From an uncultured Opitutia bacterium (lineage in GTDB: Bacteria > Verrucomicrobiota > Verrucomicrobiia > Opitutales > UBA953), in assembly GCA_903913915.1 (NCBI GenBank), contig CAIWNE010000070.1, forward strand, positions 1-64,000: 64,000 nucleotides of DNA, in the 5' to 3' direction. This document shows, piece after piece, positions 49,362 through 57,896 of this stretch. Position 1 is the first letter of the stretch. Each line of letters opens with the position of its first letter. The notes beneath the pieces were generated by a model. The model saw nothing but the letters and a program-made list of their open reading frames with translations. It was not told the origin of the DNA and searched no databases. The translations under genes were made by a program, and so were the position numbers.

Positions 49362-51296
49362 TTAGAATGCGCGGCGGATGCTGAGGGCGGCGGAGAGGTC
49401 GGACGAAGGGCCGACGCCCGCGGCGTGGAGCGAGAGGTTCAGCAGTGTGTCGGCGGACAGCTTGTGGTCCACGTCGAAGCCGAAGCGGGCCTGGTTGGCG
49501 GTCGGCGCAATGCCGGGGGCCGTCAGCGTGCCTAACGTGGAGCTGGTGGCGGTGAGGCCGGCGCCGGCTCCGTCGAAGCGATGGATCCACTCGGCGGTGA
49601 AGAGCAGGGTGGTGCTGGGCGAGGCCACGTGCTTCGCGGTGAGGCCGAGGCGGCCTTCCTGGGCGGTATGCGCCTGGTCGGCGAAGCGCGCCGGGAACGC
49701 GCCGCCGGTTTCGGCATAGGCGTCGGCGGTCGTGCGCGTGAGCGTGAACGAAGCGAAGGGCGACACGGAGACGGGGCTGACGAACTGCTGGGCCGGTCCG
49801 TCGTAGCGGAGGCGGACGCTCGAGGTCTTCACGCCGGTGCTCCCGCCGGAATGGTCGACGCCGCTGCCCGTATCGTAGCCGCGGCGGGTGTCGGCGGTGT
49901 AGTCGCCGTACATCACGACGAGCGACACGATGCTCTCCTTGTCGGGGAGGCGATAGTCGCCTTCGGCGAGAAGGTAATTGCCGGAGATGCTGGCGGAACC
50001 GTCGTAGGGAAGGTCCTGGTTGAGCGAGGCGTGGCCGGCGGCTAAGCCGAAGACGAAGTCGCCGTAGGCTTGGCTCACGCCGATCTCTCCGGAGGTGAGG
50101 TGGCTGTCGGTCTGGCGCGAGGAAGCGCCGAAGTCGCCCGTGGCCCAGGCCTGGCTCTGCTTGCCCATGCTGTCATAGGACATCAGCGGGCGGTGGTGCG
50201 CGCCTTCGAGCGGCTGGGCGCTGAGGCCGGTGGTCATCGCCAGCACGGCGTTCGGGCCGTTGAGCGAGCCGAGCCACACTTCGGCGTCGAGCATCGTCAG
50301 GTTGGCGTAGGCGAAGGCATGCGTATAGCCGCCCGTCACGGTGCTGAAGCCGACGATCACCCTGCCGTCGTCCGACACGCCCGTGGCGTCCGAACTCGTG
50401 CCGCCGGGCAGCGTGCCGAGGTCGGTCATCGTGCCGGACTGATAGACGAAGGCGTGGTTTTGCGAGCCGGCCGTCAGGCTCTGGCCGACGATCACCGAGC
50501 CGTCGAAAGACACGGCGCGCGCCACGGAGGAGAAGCCGCCGAGGCTGCCGAGGGAGATGAGCCCGCCGGCGACGGTGTGCTTGAACGCTAGGGGGTTGCT
50601 CGAAGCGTCGTCGAACTGCCCGACCGTCACGAGTCCGTTACCAGAAACGGCGAAGGCCTTGGTGAACGTCCCGCCGGCGACAGGCAGGATCGGGGTCAGG
50701 GTCGTGCCGACGTAACGGAAGCCCTGCACGTTGCCGCTAGCGTCGGTCATCCAGCCCACGATGACGCCCCCGTCCTGCGAGACGCCCGTGGCGAACGAAT
50801 CCTGGTAGGCGTTCACCGGCAGAGGCGTGATGGCCACCATGCCGCCGCCGCTGGTCCACTTGAAGGCCACTTCGGCGACGGTGTCGAAGCTGTTGCCGAC
50901 GATGGTGGAGCCGTCGCGAGAGATCGCGAGGGCGTTCGAGGTCCCGAATCCGAAGTCGCCGAGCGCGGTAGCAGTGCCCCCCGAGAACTTGAACGCTTGG
51001 TCGGGTCCGCCGAGGAACGACGCCGTCCCGACAATCGTGCCGTTGGCGGAGATGCCCGTGGCATAAGAACCGGCGCCGAGGCCGAGGTCATGGTAGCCGG
51101 TCGAATCGAAGGAACAGGCCGAGCCCAGGTTGCTGACGATGTTCGAGGAGCCGACTCCCGTGAGTCCGTCGGCCGCGACGCCGAAGGCGCGGGTGCTCTT
51201 CAGGGGGTTGCCCGAAGGATGGGCGTCGAGCAGGTCGGCGGCGTGGAGGGAGACGGTGGTCGCGGCGAGGAGGGTGAGTTTGGAGAAGGTGCGCAT
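49362..51296 (-). CDS. HAF-repeat autotransporter 1
   Basis: A 644-residue outer-membrane/surface protein. The signal peptide is MRTFSKLTLLAATTVSLHA. The passenger (about 25-350) contains degenerate HAF-type repeats: AFKF, AFKWTSGGGMV, GFRYVG, AFKHTVAGGLISLGSLGG and AFVYQSGTMTDLGTLPGG, each followed by a GVSxDGxVIVG unit. From about 375 the sequence turns into an autotransporter beta-barrel (AWATGDFGASSRQTD onward, alternating strands), ending in a terminal Phe (LSIRRAF) as outer-membrane barrels do. LEGAHHRPL before the barrel is shared with the second HAF protein at 57897, so the two are paralogues. Its leader contains fragments of modules M1 and M3. The product is likely surface exposed; ligand unknown. 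Confidence 0.85.
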   Translation of the reverse strand: MRTFSKLTLLAATTVSLHAADLLDAHPSGNPLKSTRAFGVAADGLTGVGSSNIVSNLGSACSFDSTGYHDLGLGAGSYATGISANGTIVGTASFLGGPDQAFKFSGGTATALGDFGFGTSNALAISRDGSTIVGNSFDTVAEVAFKWTSGGGMVAITPLPVNAYQDSFATGVSQDGGVIVGWMTDASGNVQGFRYVGTTLTPILPVAGGTFTKAFAVSGNGLVTVGQFDDASSNPLAFKHTVAGGLISLGSLGGFSSVARAVSFDGSVIVGQSLTAGSQNHAFVYQSGTMTDLGTLPGGTSSDATGVSDDGRVIVGFSTVTGGYTHAFAYANLTMLDAEVWLGSLNGPNAVLAMTTGLSAQPLEGAHHRPLMSYDSMGKQSQAWATGDFGASSRQTDSHLTSGEIGVSQAYGDFVFGLAAGHASLNQDLPYDGSASISGNYLLAEGDYRLPDKESIVSLVVMYGDYTADTRRGYDTGSGVDHSGGSTGVKTSSVRLRYDGPAQQFVSPVSVSPFASFTLTRTTADAYAETGGAFPARFADQAHTAQEGRLGLTAKHVASPSTTLLFTAEWIHRFDGAGAGLTATSSTLGTLTAPGIAPTANQARFGFDVDHKLSADTLLNLSLHAAGVGPSSDLSAALSIRRAF

Positions 51297-51298
51297 GA

Positions 51299-51345
51299 GG
51301 AGGGGAGACGCGGTGAGCGGTTGGCGGTGTGGAATGCAGGGCAGG
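51299..51345. repeat. Module M1/M3 fragments in the HAF 1 leader
   Basis: AGGGGAGACGCGGTGAGCGG and TTGGCGGTGTGGAATGCAGG combine the AGGGGAGAC core of M1 with the inverted GCCAACCGCTCACCGC of M3 (compare 39593-39615). Repeat DNA therefore reaches to within a few bases of this start codon. Confidence 0.5.
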
Positions 51346-51423
51346 TGGGGACGTAAGGTATTCTTTACGCTCTGACGGGGCGGGCAACCGGAAAGCCCCT
51401 AGCTCGAGCCTAGGGGGAGGGCC

Positions 51424-52443
51424 TCAGGGTTCGTAGGACCGGTAGCGCTCCAGGTCGGGCCCAGGGGTGTCCGGGCCAGGTCGCAGCAGGTTCGTTTTCA
51501 TGTCATGGGCCAGCCGCGGGTCGTCCGGCATCGGGTTGTAATAATATCGGAACGCGACCACGCCGAAGTCGTGACGGACCGCCCGCTGGATCTTGGCGTA
51601 GTGCGCGGAGATGATCCTGCCGTCCGGCCCCACCTTGGTGCGCACGCGGAGGAAGTAGCCGACGAAGTCGTCCCGCGTGTCAGGTAAGGGCAGGGTGGCG
51701 TAAGGTAGTTCCAGCTGCATCGCATAGCCTTCGAGCGGCGCGGTGGCCGGCATCTTCAGGAGGCAATAAGGCCAGAACGCCGGCGAGCGAAGGATGCCGC
51801 TTCCGGATCCTTCGCACCGGAGCCGGGTGACGCCGCGGAATGAGCCATACAGGGCGTCGAATTCCTCTTCGGAAAAACGCGCGTGATCTTTGTCATGGCG
51901 GTAACGTTCGATCGTCCGCTCGGACTGGGTCCACCCGATCCGCTCTCCTTCGTTCCAGAAGCTGATGTCGGCGACCTCGCCCTTGCCCCACGGTCGGACG
52001 ACATCGCCGAGGGCGAGGTCGAAGCCGACCCAGGTCTTGGTCGGCAGCCGTCCGTCTGCTCGCCGCAGGCTCACTTCCTTGTAGCATAAAGGAATGCCGG
52101 CCACCTGGCGTGGCAGGGTTAGGATATAGGATGGCTCCGAGGGCACCTTGCCTAGCCCGTGGAGTTCGCCGAGGTCGGCGTCGTAATGGCCGGGCAGGGA
52201 TGCGCGGAGCCGGACCAGGCACATGTCATCGTCGGCCTTGAACCGGAAGACGCCCTGGGCGTCGGTCTTTCCCTCGAACGTCCGCATGCTGGCATCGCGC
52301 GGATCGTTCATGCGGCCGAACAGCGCCAGCATCGCGACGTCGGAGAGCGGCCGGTTTGCTTCATCGACGACGGTGGCGGCGTAGTCTCGGCCCATGAGCG
52401 GAAGCCCGAAGAGCGTGAGCAGGAGGAGCGCAGATAGTCTCAT
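51424..52443 (-). CDS. Exported protein with carboxypeptidase-regulatory-like domain
   Basis: This 339-residue protein has signal peptide MRLSALLLLTLFGLPLMG. Residues about 22-115 read like a transthyretin-type regulatory domain (YAATVVDEANRPLSDVAMLALFG, TDAQGVFRFKADDD, RASLPGHYDADL). The remaining 220 residues are not recognised; they contain aromatic and charged strands (VGYFLRVRTKVGPDGRIISA). Its ATG overlaps the stop of the upstream hydrolase by 4 bp, so it is probably made together with it. Role unknown; probably periplasmic or envelope-bound. The leaderless coupling suggests no separate promoter. Confidence 0.65.
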   Translation of the reverse strand: MRLSALLLLTLFGLPLMGRDYAATVVDEANRPLSDVAMLALFGRMNDPRDASMRTFEGKTDAQGVFRFKADDDMCLVRLRASLPGHYDADLGELHGLGKVPSEPSYILTLPRQVAGIPLCYKEVSLRRADGRLPTKTWVGFDLALGDVVRPWGKGEVADISFWNEGERIGWTQSERTIERYRHDKDHARFSEEEFDALYGSFRGVTRLRCEGSGSGILRSPAFWPYCLLKMPATAPLEGYAMQLELPYATLPLPDTRDDFVGYFLRVRTKVGPDGRIISAHYAKIQRAVRHDFGVVAFRYYYNPMPDDPRLAHDMKTNLLRPGPDTPGPDLERYRSYEP

Positions 52444-55061
52444 CGCAGGGAGGCGGCCTCGATCATCCGCAGGAAGAGCGGGCTGACGTACGGAAGCGCG
52501 ACGTTCTTGTAATCGCTATGCAGCCAACGGCCGGCGGTCCGGGTGCCGTCGTGTCCTTCCGCAGGCCAGGGGCCGCCCGGCCGGCGTCCCTGGAGTTCCA
52601 GGTCGTAGTTCGCGACGCCCGCGGCGACGATCGGCGCGGCTCCGGCGGCGAACGTCATCGCGGGAACGCCACGGGCCAGAAGGTCGTAGCGGATGTGCGG
52701 CGAGTCGAGCAAGGGCGACGGGCGCGGCGCCCTGGGTTGGTGCAGCCAGCCTTCGTCGAAGGGCCGGAAGAAGGGGTCCTTAAGCAGTTGGGCCGACGTA
52801 AGCTGCGCCGCCTCCTCGGGCGTAAGCTTCTCGTAATGCCCGCCGGCGCCCTTCGTCGTGCCATTCGGGACGTAGCGCCCGCGCCATGCGGGATTGAATC
52901 CCCATGCCCCTTGCGACCTTTCCATCGCGATGGCGGCGAGCGACCGGCTCCATCCGACGCCCTTCAGCAGTTCCTGCGTCTTCCATACGCCGTAGTCGAT
53001 CGCCCGGCCCGACCAGAGGGTCGCGAGCACCGAGGCGGACACCATCTCGCGGGGACAGTTGGTGACATCTTCGCCGGTGGAGTAGCAGTTGGTGGCGATG
53101 GCCGCCGTGCGGACACGTTCGAAGGCGTTGAGCCACGTGTAGGATGCGCGTTGGTCGCCCGGTGGTTGTTGGCGGGCCCAGTCCGAGGCATAGAGCCGTC
53201 GTTCATAAGGCCTCCATGAGCCTTCGGTCATCTCGGCGGCCTGCTGCGGCGAGGTCGAATCGCCGGCGATCGATTCGATCGGGAGCGCGGCGTTGAGCAT
53301 GAAGTAGCGGGCGGGCGTGAAACCCGCCTGCACCGCCTGGCAGGCGACGACATTCCCCAGGCTATGGGCGACCAGCAAGGTTCGGGAGGCGTCGAGGAAG
53401 CCCAAGGCATGCGGCACTTCGTCGCCGGTCTGGAATGCCTGGTAGACCGCACGATGATAATCCAGCCCGGTGTCTCCGTTCCAGGTGATGCCCACGAAGC
53501 GCGCGTTGCTGCCCAGGACGTAGAGCCGCTTGAACGTCTCGGCGTGCCAGCCGCGGGCGACGTCTCCGGGGACGTTGTAGCCGTGGATCAACACGACCCA
53601 GCGGTCGTTCGTCTCGGCGTCGGGCAGGCCTGGCGGCTCGCCGATCTGTTGCGGCCGGCCGGCTCGTCTGACCTGAGCCGGTCGGCCGGAGTAATCGAAG
53701 GCGGCTCGCGCCAGGTTCACATGGCGGTACATGGTCTCCACGGGCACGAGCGCCAAGGGTTGCTCGAAGCTGGTCACGAGCCGGTCTCCCTTGAAGATTT
53801 CCAGACGCAGGGGCCGGACGCTGGGATGCGCTCCTTCCAGCAGCACTACGCCGTGCCCCAGCGCATGGATACGTTCAAGGAAGCCAGCTGGTATCTCGAT
53901 GCGGCCGTCCTTGTCCGGCATGAGCACTTCGGCGGCGGCGGGAGCGTCGTCCAGCTTCGGGCCGAAGCATCGGATCGTCGGATCACGATGGAGGGAGCCG
54001 GCGGTCGCCGGGGTCAGTCCGGTCAGGACGGCTTGGACGGCGCGATCAGGGTTGCCGATGAAGTAGCGGAAGCCTTCGGCGGGCTTAAGCAAGCCCGTGA
54101 CCTGCGCGAGGTTCAGGTTGACCGGCAGGAAGTCGACGAGGTCGCGCAATCCGTCGATGCCTGGGTGGGCGTAGTCCGCCTGACTCGATGGCAGTCCCGG
54201 GACATCGGCACGCTCCTGGCATTCACCTGCGTCGTCGTCGTCATTGACCCAGTGCCGGAGCGGCCTGCCTTCGGCCGGACTTTCGTTCGTCGCGATGATG
54301 CCGTCGCGATCGATGTCGGCTTCGATGCCGACCGGCACTGCGGTGAAATCGCTCAGGTCGTAGCCCAGATGGGTGCCGCCCTCGGGCGTCAGGCTCAACG
54401 TCAGCTGGTGGCCTTCGTCGGCCGTCTTGAGCCTGAAGGAGAGTCCGGCGTAATCCCATGCCATCCCCACCGGGGTAGGTGTGGTCCATTCGGCGATCGT
54501 CTTGCCGTCATCCCGGCGGACCGAAACGACGTAACGTTGCTCGATGCCGAGGGGGTTCCACGTGAGACGATGCCGCCAGATCAGCATGAACGTCCCCGCC
54601 TTCAGGTCCCCGCGCCGGATCTCGACGGCCAGGTCCGAGAGGTCGGAGGGAAGATAGTAATACCTGAGAAAAAAGTCCGCGGCGCCCGTCGGACTGTTCG
54701 ACGACGAAGAGGCGCCGAGGCGGCGCGCCGCCAGCAGTTCCGAAATCTTGAGCCGGAGCGACGGGTTGCCGGTGGCGACGCCGCCCGCGGCTTGGATGGT
54801 TTCGCCGTGCGGGAAGTCGTGAGGATCGCAGGGGTCGGTGCCGTTGATCAGTTCGGTCAGGTCGTCCCAGCCGTCGCCGTCGGTATCCGGCGACAGCGGG
54901 TCGGTGCCGAGTTCGGCTTCGAGTTCATCGTCGAGGCCGTCGCCATCGGTATCGACGACGGTTGGCGGAGGGCTCAGGTCGCCGCGGTTCAGCGCAAAGG
55001 TCGGCGAAGACGCGGCGAGGTGCAGGAAGATTCCCCAGCAAAGGCAGGAACGGGCGATCAT
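52440..55061 (-). CDS. Exported alpha/beta hydrolase with calcium-binding repeats
   Basis: This 873-residue protein has a signal peptide (MIARSCLCWGIFLHLAASSPTFA). Residues about 37-80 contain two thrombospondin-type-3/EF-like loops (DTDGDGLDDELE, DTDGDGWDDLTE). Around 245 there is another acidic D-x-D-x-D loop (DIDRDGIIATNE) followed by WVNDDDDAG and a DLVDFLPV segment, as in other large Verrucomicrobia exported proteins. The C-terminal half is an alpha/beta hydrolase: VVLIHGYN near residue 490 (oxyanion region) and LLVAHSLGNVVA near 566 with the nucleophilic Ser. A lipase or esterase acting outside the cytoplasm is the best guess; substrate unknown. It is the first gene of a two-gene unit with the exported protein downstream. 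Confidence 0.78.
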   Translation of the reverse strand: MIARSCLCWGIFLHLAASSPTFALNRGDLSPPPTVVDTDGDGLDDELEAELGTDPLSPDTDGDGWDDLTELINGTDPCDPHDFPHGETIQAAGGVATGNPSLRLKISELLAARRLGASSSSNSPTGAADFFLRYYYLPSDLSDLAVEIRRGDLKAGTFMLIWRHRLTWNPLGIEQRYVVSVRRDDGKTIAEWTTPTPVGMAWDYAGLSFRLKTADEGHQLTLSLTPEGGTHLGYDLSDFTAVPVGIEADIDRDGIIATNESPAEGRPLRHWVNDDDDAGECQERADVPGLPSSQADYAHPGIDGLRDLVDFLPVNLNLAQVTGLLKPAEGFRYFIGNPDRAVQAVLTGLTPATAGSLHRDPTIRCFGPKLDDAPAAAEVLMPDKDGRIEIPAGFLERIHALGHGVVLLEGAHPSVRPLRLEIFKGDRLVTSFEQPLALVPVETMYRHVNLARAAFDYSGRPAQVRRAGRPQQIGEPPGLPDAETNDRWVVLIHGYNVPGDVARGWHAETFKRLYVLGSNARFVGITWNGDTGLDYHRAVYQAFQTGDEVPHALGFLDASRTLLVAHSLGNVVACQAVQAGFTPARYFMLNAALPIESIAGDSTSPQQAAEMTEGSWRPYERRLYASDWARQQPPGDQRASYTWLNAFERVRTAAIATNCYSTGEDVTNCPREMVSASVLATLWSGRAIDYGVWKTQELLKGVGWSRSLAAIAMERSQGAWGFNPAWRGRYVPNGTTKGAGGHYEKLTPEEAAQLTSAQLLKDPFFRPFDEGWLHQPRAPRPSPLLDSPHIRYDLLARGVPAMTFAAGAAPIVAAGVANYDLELQGRRPGGPWPAEGHDGTRTAGRWLHSDYKNVALPYVSPLFLRMIEAASLR

Positions 55062-55252
55062 GGCCCAGACGAGTTTAGGATTCCTGCCTGCAAAACAACG
55101 AGCGACCCCTGGGTATCTTATGATGAGAGAACATCGCCGCCGTCGCCTAGGCTAAGTCCGGGCTGGTTATATGTCCGCGACCTGTCGAATAAAGGCGGGC
55201 GAGAGCGCCGGGGCCGGTTGACCCCGCAACCGCCGGGGTTATCTGGTGTCTC

Positions 55253-57793
55253 ATGCGCATGCCCCGCCGCACCCTGTCCCTGGCCGCCCTCTGCCTGGCG
55301 GCCGCCGCCTCCGCGCAGATCGGCGACAAGGCCGGCGAGCCGCAGATGCAGATCGTGCCCGACAACCTGATCCCGCCCTCGCCCGCGCTTGCGCCTCAGG
55401 ATGAGCTGAAGACGTTCCAGCTCGCGAAGGGCTACCGGATCTCGCTCGTGGCGAGCGACCCGCAGATCGGCGATCCGGTGGCCGCCCAGTTCGGACCCGA
55501 CGGACGGCTCTGGGTGGTCGAGATGCAGGGCTACATGCCCGACCTCGACGGCACGACGGAAGACCAGCCGCACGGCCGCATCTCGGTCCTCGAGGACACC
55601 GACGGCGACGGCGTCTTCGACAAGGCCACGGTCTTCCTCGATCACATCGTGATGCCGCGCGCCATCGCCCTCCATCGCGACGGCGTCCTGGTCGGCGCGC
55701 CGCCCCACCTCTGGTTCTGCCGCGACACGAAGGGCGCCGGCAGGTGCGACGAGAAGACCGAGATCGCGACGGACTTCGGCGTGCGCGTCGATCCGTCGCG
55801 TCCGGCGCTCGCCAATCCCGAGCGCGCCCCGAACGCCTTGCTCTGGGGCCATGACAACTGGCTCTACGTCGGCGCCTACACGGCCCGCTTCAAGTTCAAG
55901 GACGGACGCTGGGTGCGCGGGCTGAGCAACTTCCGCGGCCAGTGGGGTCTCTCGCAGGACGACTTCGGCCATCTCTTCCATAACAGCAACAGCGACGCCC
56001 TCCGCGCGGACGTCATCCCGTCGTCCTACCTCAACCGCAACCCGAACCTCAACCGCGTCACGGGCCTGAACTGGAAGGTCGCGAAGGAGCAGTTCGTCTG
56101 GCCGGCCCGCGTCAATCCGGGCATCAACCGCGGCTATCGCCCGGAGATGCTCCGCGACTTCAAGCTCAAGGAGTACACCGCCGCCTGTGCGCCTTGGGTG
56201 TACCGCGCCGACCTCTTCCCGGCTGACGCCTACGGCAACGTGTTCGTCTGCGAACCCGCCGGCAACCTGATCTCCCGCGACGTGGTGAAGTCGGCCGGCG
56301 GCGCGCTCGAGTCGCAGCCGTATTACGACCAGGCGGAGTTCCTGACCTCGACCGACGAACGCTTCCGTCCGGTCAACCTGCTCACCGGCCCCGACGGCGC
56401 GCTCTACGTCATCGACCTCTACCGCGGCATCATCCAGCACCGCATCTCGCTGACCACCTACCTGCGCGAGCAGATCGTGAAGCGGGGCCTCGACAAGCCC
56501 CTCGCGCTCGGGCGCGTCTGGCGGATCGCGCCCGAAGGCGTCGCCGTCGTCCCGGCCAAGAAACTCTCCGCGATGACCCCGGCCGAGCTCGTCGCCGAGC
56601 TCGCCAGCGGCAACGCCTGGCGTCGCGAGACCGCCCAGCGCCTGCTCGTCGAGGCCGCTCCGGACGCCGCGATCGACGCCGCGTTGGTCGCGCTCGCCAA
56701 GGAGTCCGCCGCGCCCATGGGCCGCGTGCATGCGCTCTGGACGCTCGAAGGCCGCGGCGTCGTGAAGGCCGAGGCCGTCCTCGCCGGCATGGCCCACGCC
56801 GATCCGCGCGTGCGGGCCGCCGCCATCCGCGTGTCGGAGGCCCTGATGGCCACGCCGGACCGCGAGGCGATCGTCGCCCGCTGGACCGACCTCGCCGCGA
56901 CCGAGGCCGTCGCCGAAGTGCAGCAGCAGCTCGCGCTCTCGATCGGCGAAGCCAAGTCCCTCGCGTCCGACCTCGCCGGCGCCGCGCTCGTCACCCGCGC
57001 GGCCGACGTCGCCTTCATCCAGGACGCCTTCGTCAGCGGACTGGAAGGGCGGGAAATCGACGTCTTCGAGGCCGTCATGAAGAAGCCCGCGGATTATCCC
57101 AAGACCCTGCCCGCCGCCTTGCTGCGCTGCGTGTTCTCGACGCGCAAGCCCGCGCAGGTCGAGAAGGCCTTGGCGATCATCGCCGCGTTGCCGCTCAAGT
57201 CGCAGCAGCTGACGTTGCTCGGTTCGCTGGCCACGCACCCGACCGTCACCGCCAAGCGCCCCGTGAAGCTCGCCGCCGAGCCGGCCTCGCTGGCCAAGCT
57301 TGCGAAGAGCAAGGACGCCGCGATGCTCAAGGCCCTCGCCTGGTTCAAGAGCACCGTCGTCTGGCCGGGCAAGCCCGGCGTCGTCGTCCCGGTCGTGAAG
57401 CCGCTCACCAACGAAGAGCAGGCGCTCTTCGACAACGGCAGGCAGACCTTCGCCGGCCTGTGCGCCGCGTGCCACCAGACCACCGGCAAGGGCCTCGACG
57501 GCCTCGCTCCGCCGCTGGCCGATTCCGAGTGGGTCAACGGCGATCCCGAGCGCATCGTCAAGGTCGTCATGCACGGCCTGCGCGGGCCCATCAAGGTCAA
57601 GGGCAGCCACTACAGCTACGACATGCCCGCCGCGGGTTTCCTTTCCGACGAGCAGATCGCTGGCGTACTCACGTATATCCGCCGCGAGTGGGACCACGAG
57701 TCCGCGCCCGTGCCGCTCGACCTCGTGAAGAAGGTCCGCGCCGAGACCAAGGGCCGGACCGATGCGTGGACGGAAGCGGAGCTCGGCAAGTGA
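55253..57793 (+). CDS. PVC-type propeller/HEAT/cytochrome c protein
   Basis: An 846-residue secreted protein with signal peptide MRMPRRTLSLAALCLAAAASA. Residues about 55-440 form the glucose-dehydrogenase-like beta-propeller (SLVASDPQIGDPVAAQFGPDGRLWVVEM, ALLWGHDNWLYVGAY, RPVNLLTGPDGALYVIDLYRG). About 455-690 is an Ala-rich HEAT-like helical region. The C-terminal domain is a monohaem cytochrome c: CAACH near residue 737 and YDMPAAGF, which supplies a Met ligand. This is the CxxCH protein family typical of Planctomycetes and Verrucomicrobia, presumed to oxidise sugars or related compounds and pass electrons to the respiratory chain. Substrate is not predictable. It is transcribed divergently from the hydrolase operon across 191 bp. 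Confidence 0.9.
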   Translation: MRMPRRTLSLAALCLAAAASAQIGDKAGEPQMQIVPDNLIPPSPALAPQDELKTFQLAKGYRISLVASDPQIGDPVAAQFGPDGRLWVVEMQGYMPDLDGTTEDQPHGRISVLEDTDGDGVFDKATVFLDHIVMPRAIALHRDGVLVGAPPHLWFCRDTKGAGRCDEKTEIATDFGVRVDPSRPALANPERAPNALLWGHDNWLYVGAYTARFKFKDGRWVRGLSNFRGQWGLSQDDFGHLFHNSNSDALRADVIPSSYLNRNPNLNRVTGLNWKVAKEQFVWPARVNPGINRGYRPEMLRDFKLKEYTAACAPWVYRADLFPADAYGNVFVCEPAGNLISRDVVKSAGGALESQPYYDQAEFLTSTDERFRPVNLLTGPDGALYVIDLYRGIIQHRISLTTYLREQIVKRGLDKPLALGRVWRIAPEGVAVVPAKKLSAMTPAELVAELASGNAWRRETAQRLLVEAAPDAAIDAALVALAKESAAPMGRVHALWTLEGRGVVKAEAVLAGMAHADPRVRAAAIRVSEALMATPDREAIVARWTDLAATEAVAEVQQQLALSIGEAKSLASDLAGAALVTRAADVAFIQDAFVSGLEGREIDVFEAVMKKPADYPKTLPAALLRCVFSTRKPAQVEKALAIIAALPLKSQQLTLLGSLATHPTVTAKRPVKLAAEPASLAKLAKSKDAAMLKALAWFKSTVVWPGKPGVVVPVVKPLTNEEQALFDNGRQTFAGLCAACHQTTGKGLDGLAPPLADSEWVNGDPERIVKVVMHGLRGPIKVKGSHYSYDMPAAGFLSDEQIAGVLTYIRREWDHESAPVPLDLVKKVRAETKGRTDAWTEAELGK

Positions 57794-57864
57794 CGGAGGG
57801 CTGAGCCGAGACGGGAGGTTCGGCCTTGCCTGTTGATGTCTCGGAAATGGACGGCCGTTTACTT

Positions 57865-57882
57865 CGCCGGCAGAAGCCGGCG
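57865..57882. terminator. Perfect hairpin between convergent genes
   Basis: CGCCGGC-AGAA-GCCGGCG (7-bp arms) lies between the cytochrome gene and HAF 2, which converge. Neither strand has a T-tract after it. It may serve as a shared 3' end. Confidence 0.4.
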
Positions 57883-57896
57883 GCCCATCGCGTCGC

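Noticed and set aside
55219-55244. Sigma-70 promoter TTGACC ... TTATCT before the cytochrome gene
   Set aside because: The spacing is only 15 bp and it lies within about 10 bp of the start codon; too weak to list as a feature.
53364-55370. 668-aa plus-strand ORF and the 859-aa minus ORF at 55118-57697
   Set aside because: Shadows of the exported hydrolase and of the PVC cytochrome protein, respectively; no domains recognised in them.
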